Assembly (NCBI RefSeq): GCF_902167145.1
Contig: NC_050099.1
Span: 63,258,942-63,322,941, forward strand
DNA from: Zea mays
Lineage: Eukaryota; Streptophyta; Magnoliopsida; Poales; Poaceae
Direction: 5' to 3'
Length of the DNA: 64,000 bases
Each line of letters begins with the position of its first letter. Within the stretch, counting starts at the first letter, position 1. A model generated the notes under the pieces. That model searched no databases. It saw only the letters and a program-made list of their open reading frames with translations, and was not told the origin of the DNA. Below, one piece after another: positions 34,601 to 44,529 of this stretch. The position numbers and the translations under genes are program-made.

Positions 34601-34821
34601 TAGCCCTTCTTGGCAGATATTATGAAGCATCTTCAAAAGGATTTTTAAAAGTCTTACCTAAAAATTCTTTTCCCTTCTTATCTAAGTATTCTGAAGAGTC
34701 TATCTTAAAGACCAGATGGGAAGAGTGCAATGTATAGAAGGTTGAATCGACTAAGGTTGATTCTGTATTTACACATGCATCATGCTAAGCACTATATTAA
34801 TAAAGTTTCCCCCTTAGAGAA

Positions 34822-35372
34822 ATGTTGTCGCGCATCAGAAAGACCGCGCGCAAATCTACTAGACCTATTGGCATATTCCGCCATTCACTTGCCCCAAGAC
34901 GTGAAGAAAGTAGCTGTGGTAGCAACGATCCTATCGGGGATCCGGAAGCACAAGTCGAACTGCTTCAATCAGAACTCCGTTACAGGAATGATCTGTGAGT
35001 CGCAGATGCAGTCATCCGCTACTTGCAAGACCAACTCGCGAAACGAGATTTGGCACTCGATTGGATGGTTAACTCTCGTTTACTCGCCTGGGCTAAGGAA
35101 GCCAAAGCTCGAGCCCATGTGGAGGAGCTTAGCTTAGCCATGGATAACTTGCAGGACTGTTGTAATGCACTACATGAAGAAGTTCATGTGTTGTATTCAC
35201 AACTGCACCCGAACGTCCCTGCGAATCCTGTCGGAATGGAAGTCGGACCTTCTCATGTAGCGGGAGAAGCACGTGATGGTGAACCGGACCTTTTCAGGCC
35301 CCCTCCCTCTATGAAGTTGGTTGACAAATGGTCTTCTACGCCCGACAGTAAAGCTACCAAAAGTGAAAAGAA
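34822..35372 (+). pseudogene. orf0 of B, with stop, fused to protease remnant
   Basis: The ATG at 34822 begins MLSRIRKTARKSTRPIG, homologous to orf0 of A throughout (LQDQLAKRDLALDW; LHEEVHVLYSQLHPNVP). A TGA at 34996-34998 sits where A has Trp (DAWVAD), and about eight residues are missing behind it. Near 35372 the frame runs out at a deletion joint that removed all of gag. The strong match to A outside the lesions suggests the protein was under selection in the family. Confidence 0.7.
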
Positions 35373-35540
35373 GTGGCTTATCAGGTGCCCTTAACATTGG
35401 CCAGGCAGGACTTTCCTACTAATATGATTGTTCTGAAAAGCCAAGACATGGATGTCATCTTGGGCATGAACTGGTTAGCCCAGCAAAAAGCAATTCTCAA
35501 CCTTGATCCGAGAACCATCAGGTTGAGTTATGACCAATAG
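35373..35540 (+). pseudogene. Protease remnant of B
   Basis: From GTGGCTTATCAG the frame encodes the back half of the retroviral-type protease region (for example [17 protein letters not shown]), matching A behind its DSG active site, up to a TAG at 35538-35540. The catalytic DSGAS motif is deleted, so it has no activity. Confidence 0.75.
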
Positions 35541-37230
35541 AGAGTTGATGACTTGGTTGCCTAAACCCAAGAATTAGGCTTTAGTGAACCATGACCCGAC
35601 CCAAAGTCGAATTTTCCGTTATCATTTCATGACCACACCCGTACAAGTAAATGCCTAGATAATTTCTTTGTCGGACCTAGAGTATACCTAGACTTCAAAC
35701 AAGGATCTCAAGTCGTGCCTCCTTTTAGAGCCATTCTCTTGATCAGCTGATGCAGGTTGAAGTCTCTAGTATAGTTGGCCTCTCCTTGTGGATCGTCAGG
35801 TTACTTTATTAACCCAACCTAGGAAAGACATGTCCGACCATTTCCTTGAATTTGATGCCTTTGGTTTCTTCATATCTATCGAAGGCATACCAACTTAAGC
35901 CTTGACCTTGTGATCTCTGCGATAGGCATAGAAGTATGCTTGGGCTGAATTAACAGTCTCCCATCGTACTCCTTTTATCAAGTTTAGGTTTTGGCCATAT
36001 TGTGTTTATTTCATCGGGCCATGATCTATTTGGCTCTCTACTTGTAACCATCTTTATTAGTGGAGTATTTCGTTGTGTATAATCACCCTTGCTCAATCTA
36101 TTGGTGACATGGTTAAGAACTTATGGTACCGCGGCGAAGCTGAGAGCCTCCTATGAATGTGCACCCAGGATTTTGCTGCTTGGCGCATGTCGGTATCGAG
36201 GTCTCTAGTCATGATCCATTATGGAATTACACTGATGTGTTATCTCCCATTTACCTTTTCCTTGAAACAATTTCTATGTTGTTTGTAAAGAGATCAAGCA
36301 ACATCTGCCATCTCCGTTGGATCAAAAGGGCATACCACTTACATGTGTGGTCTTATTTCTTTTGATCTTGGTAGTGACTACTCATGCAAGTTCCCTTTAC
36401 ATCCTTTGTGTAAAGGTGGAGCCTTGGAGCTTTTTAGTGTCGAGAGACAAATGATTAGCTCTCAAATTGGGGATTGACTTTCCCCTGCTGCTGAAATGCA
36501 GGAGTTTGTTCATTCGCTTTCCTAATTAATCTATGTATTCCCTAACCAAGTGGATAATTCATCTCGCTTGAAGAAACGAATGAACAACCTGACCAAATGG
36601 ATTTCTATCCAAATGCATGACCTTTGGCTTGCAAATGTGAACTCTCAACCCTTGGCTTACCGATGGTATTGAGAGGACTTGCTCAATGTCAAAAGTAGTT
36701 CAACAAGTTGGTTTCACTAACGTGCAACTGCCTGGTGAACGAAGGTTGAGTTTAGAGATCGTTTTATCGAGTTGTCTAAGCTCACTTTTGTACAACCCCT
36801 CTTAAGGAAGAATTTTCAAGAATCGAGATTAAGTCGGTCAATAACCACCTAACCATCGCTCTAGTCGTGCCTCGATTGCCTCATGTATGTTTTTCCAGCA
36901 TAAGTGATTGGGTCGAGCCATGTCTAGTGCCCGATAAAATGGACTAGTTGCAAAGTCCGCATTTTTAGATCCCTCCACTGGTGATTTTTCTTGAATCAAT
37001 ATCACCTTTCGTGAATTTGGATTCCCTGGCTACCACGAGTTGACCGTGATGTTACTCGACATTCACACTCGTCTCGTGTGCTATGAACTTACTGTAACCA
37101 CTTGTTGGTAAACCTCTTTTGTGTTTTACCCAAGATGGTGCATCTGATTCTATTTGGGTAAAGTTGCATAATTGCCACCCAACCGACTCAGATAGTACAG
37201 TGTCATCCGAAGAAGCAAGTTGCACACATG
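35541..37230 (+). other. Unrecognised 1.7-kb segment inside B
   Basis: The stretch lies between protease and integrase remnants, where A has RT and RNase H (about 2.6 kb). I find no resemblance to RT, RNase H or any other part of A, no long open frame (largest about 70 codons) and no terminal repeats. It may be decayed pol of another family, or DNA picked up during reverse transcription. Only a database search can decide. Confidence 0.6.
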
Positions 37231-38432
37231 GAACCTTATGTGTTCTTCTGGTGGGCAAAGATGCAAATTGAAATTGCACACTATGTGGCTAGATGTGACA
37301 CTTGTAAACGTGTCAAGGCCATATACATGAAGACTGCTGGTCCATTACAATCCTTACCTGTCCCAATATGGAAAGGGGAAGATATTATATGGACTTCATC
37401 GTGGGATTACCCAGGACTACAAAAGGGTATGACTCTATCTGGGTTATTGTTGATCGGCTTACGAAAAATTTCTCATTCAAGACTGATCACCCAGTTACTG
37501 TCTATGCCCAATTGTACATTGCTCGTATTCTTAGTCTGCATGGTGTTCCGAAGACTATAGTGTCGGATCGTGGATCGCAATTCGTATCCAAATGTTGGGA
37601 AGAACTTCATAAATCCCTGGATACTAAGTTGCTCCACAGTTCGGCCTATCATCTTCAAACCAGTGGACAGACTGAGAGAGTCAATCAAATACTGGAAGAT
37701 ATGCTACGGGCATGTGTTCTGGAACTCCCACAGAAATGAGATGAATGTTTGCCCTTAGCGGAGTTTTCATATAATAATAGCTATCAAGAAAGCATCAAGA
37801 TGGCACCCTTCGAAGCTTTATATGGACGACGGTGTCGAACTCCGCTAAATTGGTCTGAACCTGGAGAAAGATACTTCTTTAGGCCTGATATGGTAAAAGA
37901 GGTCGAAGAAAAGGTTCAGAGAATTATTCATAATATGAAGAAAGCTCAGACTCGACAAAAGAGTTATGTAGACCGACGACGACAACCCTTATGCTTTTTA
38001 GTAGACGATTATGTCTACTTAAAAGTTTCACCAATGAAGGGTGTATCGCGTTTCGGGATTAAAGGGAAGCTTGCACCCAGGTACATTGGTCCATTCCTGG
38101 TGATTGAGCAATGTGGACCAGTGGCGTACCAACTTCAACTTCCCGAAACATTGTCTGCCGTGCATAACGTGTTCCACGTGTCACAATTGAAGAAGTGTCT
38201 TCGGGTTCCCGATCGAACCATTGAAGTGACTGGTGTTGTCCTGGAACCAGATTTAACATACTCGGAACATCCTATTCGAGTTCTGGATCAAAAGGACAGG
38301 GTCACCCGAAGAAAGACTCTTAAATTCTACAAGATACAGTGGAACCAGCATTCTGAAGACGAGGCTACATAGAAAACCCAAGACTTCTTAGATAAGAATT
38401 TCCCAGGCTTCCTAGCCTCATGTAAATTGTAA
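37231..38432 (+). pseudogene. Integrase-chromodomain remnant of B
   Basis: Homology to A resumes in the HHCC finger (ARCDTCKRVKA). It continues through the catalytic core ([30 protein letters not shown]) to the chromodomain-like tail ([16 protein letters not shown]) and the same C-terminus as A ([10 protein letters not shown], stop 38430-38432). A frame jump near 37370, TGA at 37737-37739 and TAG at 38370-38372, each where A has Trp, break it. The three catalytic residues remain, but the protein cannot be made whole. Confidence 0.85.
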
Positions 38433-38571
38433 AGCCTGTATAGCTATTGTAATAAAGAAGTAACCCCCACATTACCCCTGCCTTGTACCAAAACTTAGGA
38501 AATAAACATGTGATGTGTTTCCTTTACCATTATCTACCCTAGGATCTTAATCTCGGGACGAGATTCTTTTA

Positions 38572-38583
38572 TGGGGGGAAGGA
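38572..38583 (+). other. Polypurine tract of B
   Basis: TGGGGGGAAGGA ends directly at the 3' LTR start (38584). The preceding sequence TCTCGGGACGAGATTC is itself a short inverted repeat, shared with A. Confidence 0.85.
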
Positions 38584-41500
38584 TGTAACACCCCTGGTGT
38601 TACTATAACTAAAACTTGAGCATGACATCATAAGCATTGGCATTGCATATGTTTGACACACCTAGAGTGCATTCACTAGGCAAAAATTTCAAACAAGTTG
38701 TATTGTTCTAGTGCTTTTGTAAATAGAACCCTGGTTAAAGGACTTAACCCTAAATAGTGGTTAAAGGGGTAAAACTTAACCCAAGTTAAGAAAACCAAAA
38801 GACTTTAGGGTAAAAGTCATAAAATGACCCTAAGAATAAAGTTGAATCAGATTTATATCTCTGGGATACCAGAAACCCTAATTGGAACCCTGGAAAACCC
38901 TAAAACCAAACCCTAGGGACCTATGTGCAAAATTAGTCCACTTTTGGACTAAAGTGCAAAAACCAAGTTAAATAAGTATCTTAAGTCATTTGGGTCACAA
39001 ATATGTGGATTTGCAAGTTAAACCCTAAGTTTTGGGCTTATATGCAAAAAGCCACATTTTTTATCTCAAATGATTAAGTCTGATTTTCAGTGATATTGGC
39101 TCAACTTTGGAGCTCTATATCTTCCAAATTATTGAGAATTTGCCCTAGGTCACCACATCAACTATGTAGGTCTATCTTAGGTGAATAACTTTGCTTAAGA
39201 GAGTAAGCATGGTTGTTGTGAAGAATTTGGAGAAAAGTGCACTCAAAGTTGAACTTTCAGGCTGTCTGAAGTATGAAATTCAGACTAACAGTGGTATTGA
39301 GTCAACTTTGAACTGGAAATCAACCTTGCTCTAATAAGAATTTGGCTATGGATGCTATAGCAAGATTGTTGTTGGATCATCAGACAACAACTTTGTTATT
39401 AGCTGATCCACTGGTTGCCATTGAAAATCGGAAGAAAATTAGCGCCAAACTTGCTCGGTCAGTCCAACTGAATACCATTCGCCATGGTACAGTAACTGAA
39501 CGGATATGGTTGCCAGCATGGCTTGCTCGTCGACGGCGACCTCTCTGCGCGAAGATTCACGCCGCCGCCGTGATCCGTGTTCACTGGCGGTTGGATAACT
39601 ACGGCAGAGAAAAGATCTCACGGCGGGGAAGGGATAGGATTGCGCCATGGATATTTTCGGGTTGCCATGGTCTCGCAGTACCCCGACCACGTGCATCAAC
39701 AACGTGGCCGTGCGGCCGTCACCGGAGTTTGCATCCTCCGCCGCGATTGTGCCACTCTTCCGGTCAGTGACCACGTCGCCGTGAACTATGATCATTACCC
39801 TGTGACTGTCGTGGCTTCTCATCCCGTGAACTGCCACGAATCACCCCGCCGGTGACTCGCTTCTTCTCTGACCGCCACCGCATTCAACCCCGAATTCCCG
39901 GCCACCGCTCACTTGATCTATAAATTGAGCCTCCCTTCGGCTTCGCCATGTATCCCAGCAGCTACCGCACCCACCTACATCCCAAATCCCTCTCTGGCGA
40001 GCGCTAATTTCGGATTTCCCCCAAATTCGCTCAAGAACACCGTAACAGCCGCCTCTCCGTGGCCAGCGCTCCTCAGGTTAGAACATACCCAATCGCTTAG
40101 TGTTCTAGCCTCTGTTAAGTCCCTTATTGCTCGTGAATCTGTCCAATTGCGCTAAACCACCTTGGGTAGCCATGAACGCGAGCGAATGTCCTCGCGGCTC
40201 ACGATTACCGTGGGCAGAGAGCTGTAGGGCAGTAGTCCAGAAATTGGTTTGGGGGAAATACGCGGGGGAAGTTCAATCCGGTGTCTGCCACTTGGGAGCA
40301 CCAATCCTTGCGTGCTCCGCCCAGTCTCGCTCGCCGGAGCACGGTTCCCCGCGCGGTTCACCATCGAGGATCTCGGCATGTAAAGAACAGAAATGCGGAG
40401 GGTTTAAGTGAAATGGGTCAGCGACACAAAAAACAGTAGCCAGGGTTCTTAATGGAATAAGGAATCGTTGAGGGCTTTTTCGCAAAGCTGCCAGCGCGGG
40501 CGCGGGCGCGCCCCGTTTCCCTGAGTGGCTGGGCCGTATGGGCTGCTTCTGGCCCGGTACTATTCCCCGGTTTTTCCTTTTCTTTTTATTCCAGAGCCAA
40601 AACAATTATAGAAAATGGTAGAAAAATCCTAAAATTGTGAAACCAATTTTCCTAGACTTATTATTTTCCCTAGAATTTAATAAAAATAGTTTCATGGTTT
40701 TTAGGTTAAATAAGGAATTTTAAGGCATTTAAAGTAGCTTAAAACATTAGTTCTGGATTTTTAGAAAATAATTGGTAATCCCAAAATTGCCCAAACTTTT
40801 TATATGAGCTCTACACATTAGTTGGGAGCTATGGGTAGAGTTTAGTTTGATTTGGACCTTGTTTGATAACTAGAACCCAAAACCCCTACCCCTGCCCTTT
40901 GAAATCCTTTACTGACTCCGGAAACCCTAAGTTCTCGGAGTTCCGTGAAGGAAAGTTATATTCAAGATTTAGATAATAAATCTTTATTACCTTTGCACTC
41001 TCATAAGCATTACATGGCATTCATTCTTATATATATACCTATATGGTTATATTTAGAAAACGAAGAAGAGAGTGAAGTGACTGAAGGGAAGACACAACCA
41101 CCTTTGGACTCTCGGGCAAGGACTTGGCTCTACTACGACATCTGCGAGTCCAAGCCTGACTCACCTGTGAACAAAGGCAAGCCCCGGTGCATGCAACCCC
41201 TTCCTTGTGTTTTTAAATACTTTTCGCACACTTTAAGTCTAGTGAAATGTGCATTAAGTCTATAGGAGTTGCTTGAAACCCTTTGATGCATTGCCTTCCT
41301 TGATATCCATACCTGTTATAGATACTTCTTTGGAAGTATCAAAATTTGATTTACAAAAATGCTTAGCCCTGCGTAGATCTTGTGGATAGAAGTTGTCTTT
41401 TGCAATACTGCCTAGCTCAGGGGTTATCCTGAGGAAAGATGACTTTTACCTGCAAGAATATTTTCATTAAGAGCATGGTGGGATCTTACTGCAAAGCTCC

Positions 41501-42664
41501 CTGTGATGCTCTTTTCATCCTAAGGAACAGAAACAATCCTAAGGATGGAAGTACTTAAATCAAGACTTGGGTTAGGAATAGGTGATGTTCTACCCAGGTT
41601 GATTAAGGATTGGATGCGTATGTAGGCCTGCTAGCGCAAGGACTATCTTAGCTAGCCGCATACCCTGGAAATGGGACAGGGTAAGCTTTGCCTCGGGCAG
41701 ACTAAGGCCGGAATAAGATAACACGAAATGGGCGTGGAGCGGTGGCGAGAGTAGCGTGTACCCTCCGTGGCAAGAGGCTGGACGGTGGTGTATCTGTGCT
41801 CTCGGTTTGCGTGAACCTGATCCGGTCTTAAGAACCCTGGGGTCGAGTTGACATATGCAAGGTTTAAGTGCTACATATGTCGTGTGGTTAGAGATCCTCA
41901 GCTGAGTAAATCGATTCGGATCGCCGTTATATCCCCGGAGAGTGGAGACTTGATCACTGACCTACAACCTAAGTCAGGATGTGAACTTCATGAATAAAAA
42001 TGATGTTGTATTGATGAAATGATGAAATTAGACTAGAGGCAAACAGAGTCTATCAATATTTAATCTGGCGTTAAAATATTGAAAGTAAGGACTCACTTTA
42101 GTAAGCTACTTCTGCAAAAATATAAGTTGATTTTTTGCTAAAACCTCTCCTTGACTCCTATTTATCCAGCATACCCTTGAGAGTCTTTTCCTTAGTCGGG
42201 TAAGACTTGCTGAGTATTCCATACTCAGGGTTTATCCCTTTGTTGTTTTTAGGTGAGGAAGCGACAAAGTTTTGTTGCTTTTGCTCCAAGGTGGTATCTA
42301 ATGAAGAAAAACAAGAATGAAGATACGGGAGGACTTGGTCCTCCACTTAGGATCTTTTTGTTTGATAATTATTGGGAGGAGTTTTTGCCTCCCTTGATAT
42401 GTGTACTCAGCACTCGTTTATAGCTCTGGTCTGTAATAAGTAACTTGATCTTACTTTCTAAATAAATGTAAGTTTATGTAATTGCTTCCGCACTTCTATA
42501 TCTCCGATGTTCTGTAATGTCTGCAAGACGGGTGAGACGTTCCTGGTAAGGTAAGGAAAGATACCGAACTTGTCAAGTGACTTAGGAACATCTACAGGGT
42601 GTCTGATGTCTGTTAGACAAGGACAACTGTAGGTGGGCCTAATTACTTGGGAGGTTCCGTCACA
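38584..42664 (+). repeat. 3' LTR of B
   Basis: The 4081-bp direct repeat of 30505-34585 has no indels that I can see. The palindrome is at 38585-38603 and the TATA box at 39919-39926. No gene. Confidence 0.95.
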
Positions 42665-42669
42665 CCCGA

Positions 42670-42928
42670 CGCCTTGGTCGAGGGGCGCGTAGAACCGTGG
42701 CCTGTCTTGGGGAGCAGCGGCCTTATCCCCGCGCAGCTCAACCCCAATGAGTGGTGTGGGCAGCCGCTCCTGTTCTGGAGCCTCGACACCTCGGAGACCC
42801 TCTTCTCCCTCAACGATGAGCTGGAGGAGAAGTCTCGGGATTATTTCCGTGAGTATACCGAGGCGGCGATGAGGTCGCTTCGGTCGACCATGGAGATCCT
42901 TTCCAGGGACGTTCGCAGGGTCTTCCAA
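42670..42928 (+). pseudogene. T antisense gene, exon 3, continuation
   Basis: Continues in frame from 30504 after B (ALVEGRVEPWPVLGSSG, then WSLDTSETLFSLNDELEEK). It ends at CAA|GTAAGG (42929), a good donor. The 68-nt intron ends CTTCCTCAG (42996). No stop occurs in this part. Confidence 0.65.
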
Positions 42929-42996
42929 GTAAGGAATTAGACATACACCTTGCGTGACCAGGGCATTCTTTGTAATATCCTGTTTTCCTTCCTCAG

Positions 42997-43489
42997 GAAC
43001 TTGCGGACGTGAGCACCACCAAGTCGTTGTTCATCCGCCGCGAGAGCGACATCTAGGATTCGCTGCGGTCCCAGTGGGCCGTGCTTACCGAGGCTAATGA
43101 GCGCCTCGCCCAACGGAGCGCTGAGGTGGCGGACCTTCGGCTGCTCTATGATGAGCTGAAGTCGGAGGCAGCGGCGGCGCGGGCAGAGGCGGCGTCAGCA
43201 CGAGTGGAGGCTTTATCGGCCCGGGAGCAGGTGGCTTCCCAGGCCGAGGAGATGCAGCAGCGTCGGCTGGAGCTCGGCCAGGTCATCGGGGAGCGGGACC
43301 AATCTCGGAGCCAAACTGCCGAGGCCGTGAGCCGGGCTGAGGCCCTTAGGGGTCAGCTGGTTGAGGCTACGGAGCGGCTAGCCGAGGCGTCTGCTCGGGC
43401 CGGGACCCTTGCGGAGGGCCTGGCTGTGGCCGTCGGGTCTGCCTAGTCCGCCCAAGTCGTGGCCTCGCAGCAGCGTGCCCGGGCCGAAG
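42997..43489 (+). pseudogene. T antisense gene, exon 4 (coiled coil)
   Basis: ELADVSTTKSLFIRRESDI is followed by a TAG where DIWDSL would be expected (Trp to stop). Then comes a long Ala/Glu/Arg heptad region (for example AEVADLRLLYDELKSEAAAA), clearly a coiled coil, up to a second TAG (43444-43446, GSA-stop-SAQ). It ends GAAG|GTATGT (43490); the 82-nt intron ends GTCTGCAG. Confidence 0.65.
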
Positions 43490-43571
43490 GTATGTTTTGC
43501 CCAATTTGTGACTTTGTTTTTGTCTCCATTCTTCACCTCGTGTCTGAAGAACATTGTCCAGTTGTCTGCAG

Positions 43572-44060
43572 GGTTCGAGACGGCTCTTAAACGAGTCCGT
43601 CAAGAACTGCAAGGCGCTTGCCTAGGCGGCTGAGCGGAAGGAGGCCGAGCACATGGCCATGTCTGAGGCTATCTCGGCCTTCTGCCGGGCCTTTGGCGTC
43701 GACAATGTCCCCTTGGGTAGCTCCCCCCAGAGTCACCTGCGGGCCTTGGGCAGCCATGTGCGCAGCAGACTCCACGGGGCGCTGCACCACGGCATTAGGT
43801 GGGCCTTCGTCGTGCTCGCTTCCCACTACGACGTGGATCTGGAGCGGGTCAGCGAGGGGTACTGCTTACCCGACGAAGAGGAGGCCACCTTAGCCGAGGT
43901 CTAGAGGCTTGACGATGCTGTCGAGGGCCCAAGTGCGGCACTGGCTTCCTCCTTTGAGGTGGAGATCCTTCCGCCCATGTCGCCGTCCGAGGCCGGGCCA
44001 GATTCTGCCGAGGGTGGAAACGACGCCGAGGGTGCTGCTCCTCCCCCTGTCGATACCTGA
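43572..44060 (+). pseudogene. T antisense gene, terminal exon
   Basis: A frameshift near 43590 and TAG codons at 43623-43625 and 43902-43904 break the exon. In the main frame it reads ERKEAEHMAMSEAISAF, then HGIRWAFVVLASHYDVDLER, an acidic tail and TGA at 44058-44060. The conserved 'rLhgALhhGirrAfvVlaSHY' style block is typical of this gene in other TAT elements (memory, not searched). It ends 470 bp from the converging pol stop. Confidence 0.65.
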
Positions 44061-44529
44061 GCCTGCAGGAACAGTTTGTTTTAAGTATGCGTATGTTTCT
44101 TGTGGCCGTCGAGGCCTAAACATTTTTAGTGTCTGAGTATAAAGCTGTGTTTTCTTTCCTCTTGTTTCGTGCATTAGGACTTGTTCGTCGGTAGCAGAAT
44201 AACTTATCCGAGCGTGAGTTACTTTTCGTGGAAGGTGATGAGTGAGGTATCTGTATCCCGGAGGCATAGGAGTCCCTCGGCTCGGTCGGCCTTGCCGTTT
44301 AAGTGTTCCTCTCGTCGTTTTTAGGATTCCGTTATCGATATAGTCGAAAAGCACGAAAGTCGTTTTGGTAGAAAACTTTTTCGAGGAAAATTTTGACGCA
44401 GAGGGGGTTCCCCCTTCTAGCCCCCGAGGGAGGTTCGGTTTTTGCTGAGGCAAGGTCGATCCTCCCTTGATGGTTAGACTTTATTTATGCATGTAAAGAA
44501 AGCGAGATACATGTACGACTTGAAACACT
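44061..44529. other. Spacer between converging antisense gene and pol of T
   Basis: Presumed 3'UTRs of both transcription units. I see no gene here; overlapping 3' ends would form double-stranded RNA if both were transcribed. Confidence 0.5.

Larger units (their letters stand above)
30505..42664 (+). mobile_element. Chromovirus B, young non-autonomous deletion derivative
   Basis: LTRs of 4081 bp at 30505-34585 and 38584-42664, with duplication cccga at 30500-30504 and 42665-42669. I find about eight mismatches between the LTRs (0.2%). LTR ends, primer site, polypurine tract, orf0 and integrase are closely similar to A, so both belong to one family or sister subfamilies. The internal region is only 3998 bp. 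orf0 is joined directly to the back half of the protease; 1.7 kb of unrecognised sequence follows; then integrase and chromodomain. Gag, the protease active site, RT and RNase H are absent. It must have been copied by proteins supplied in trans. Confidence 0.95.

Noticed and set aside
35541..37230. Independent DNA transposon inserted in B
   Set aside because: I see no terminal inverted repeats or target duplication at the joints, and pol sequence is missing rather than interrupted.
4085..42664. A and B as one composite element or an inverted duplication
   Set aside because: Each has its own pair of LTRs and its own target duplication, and T sequence (29465-30499) lies between them.
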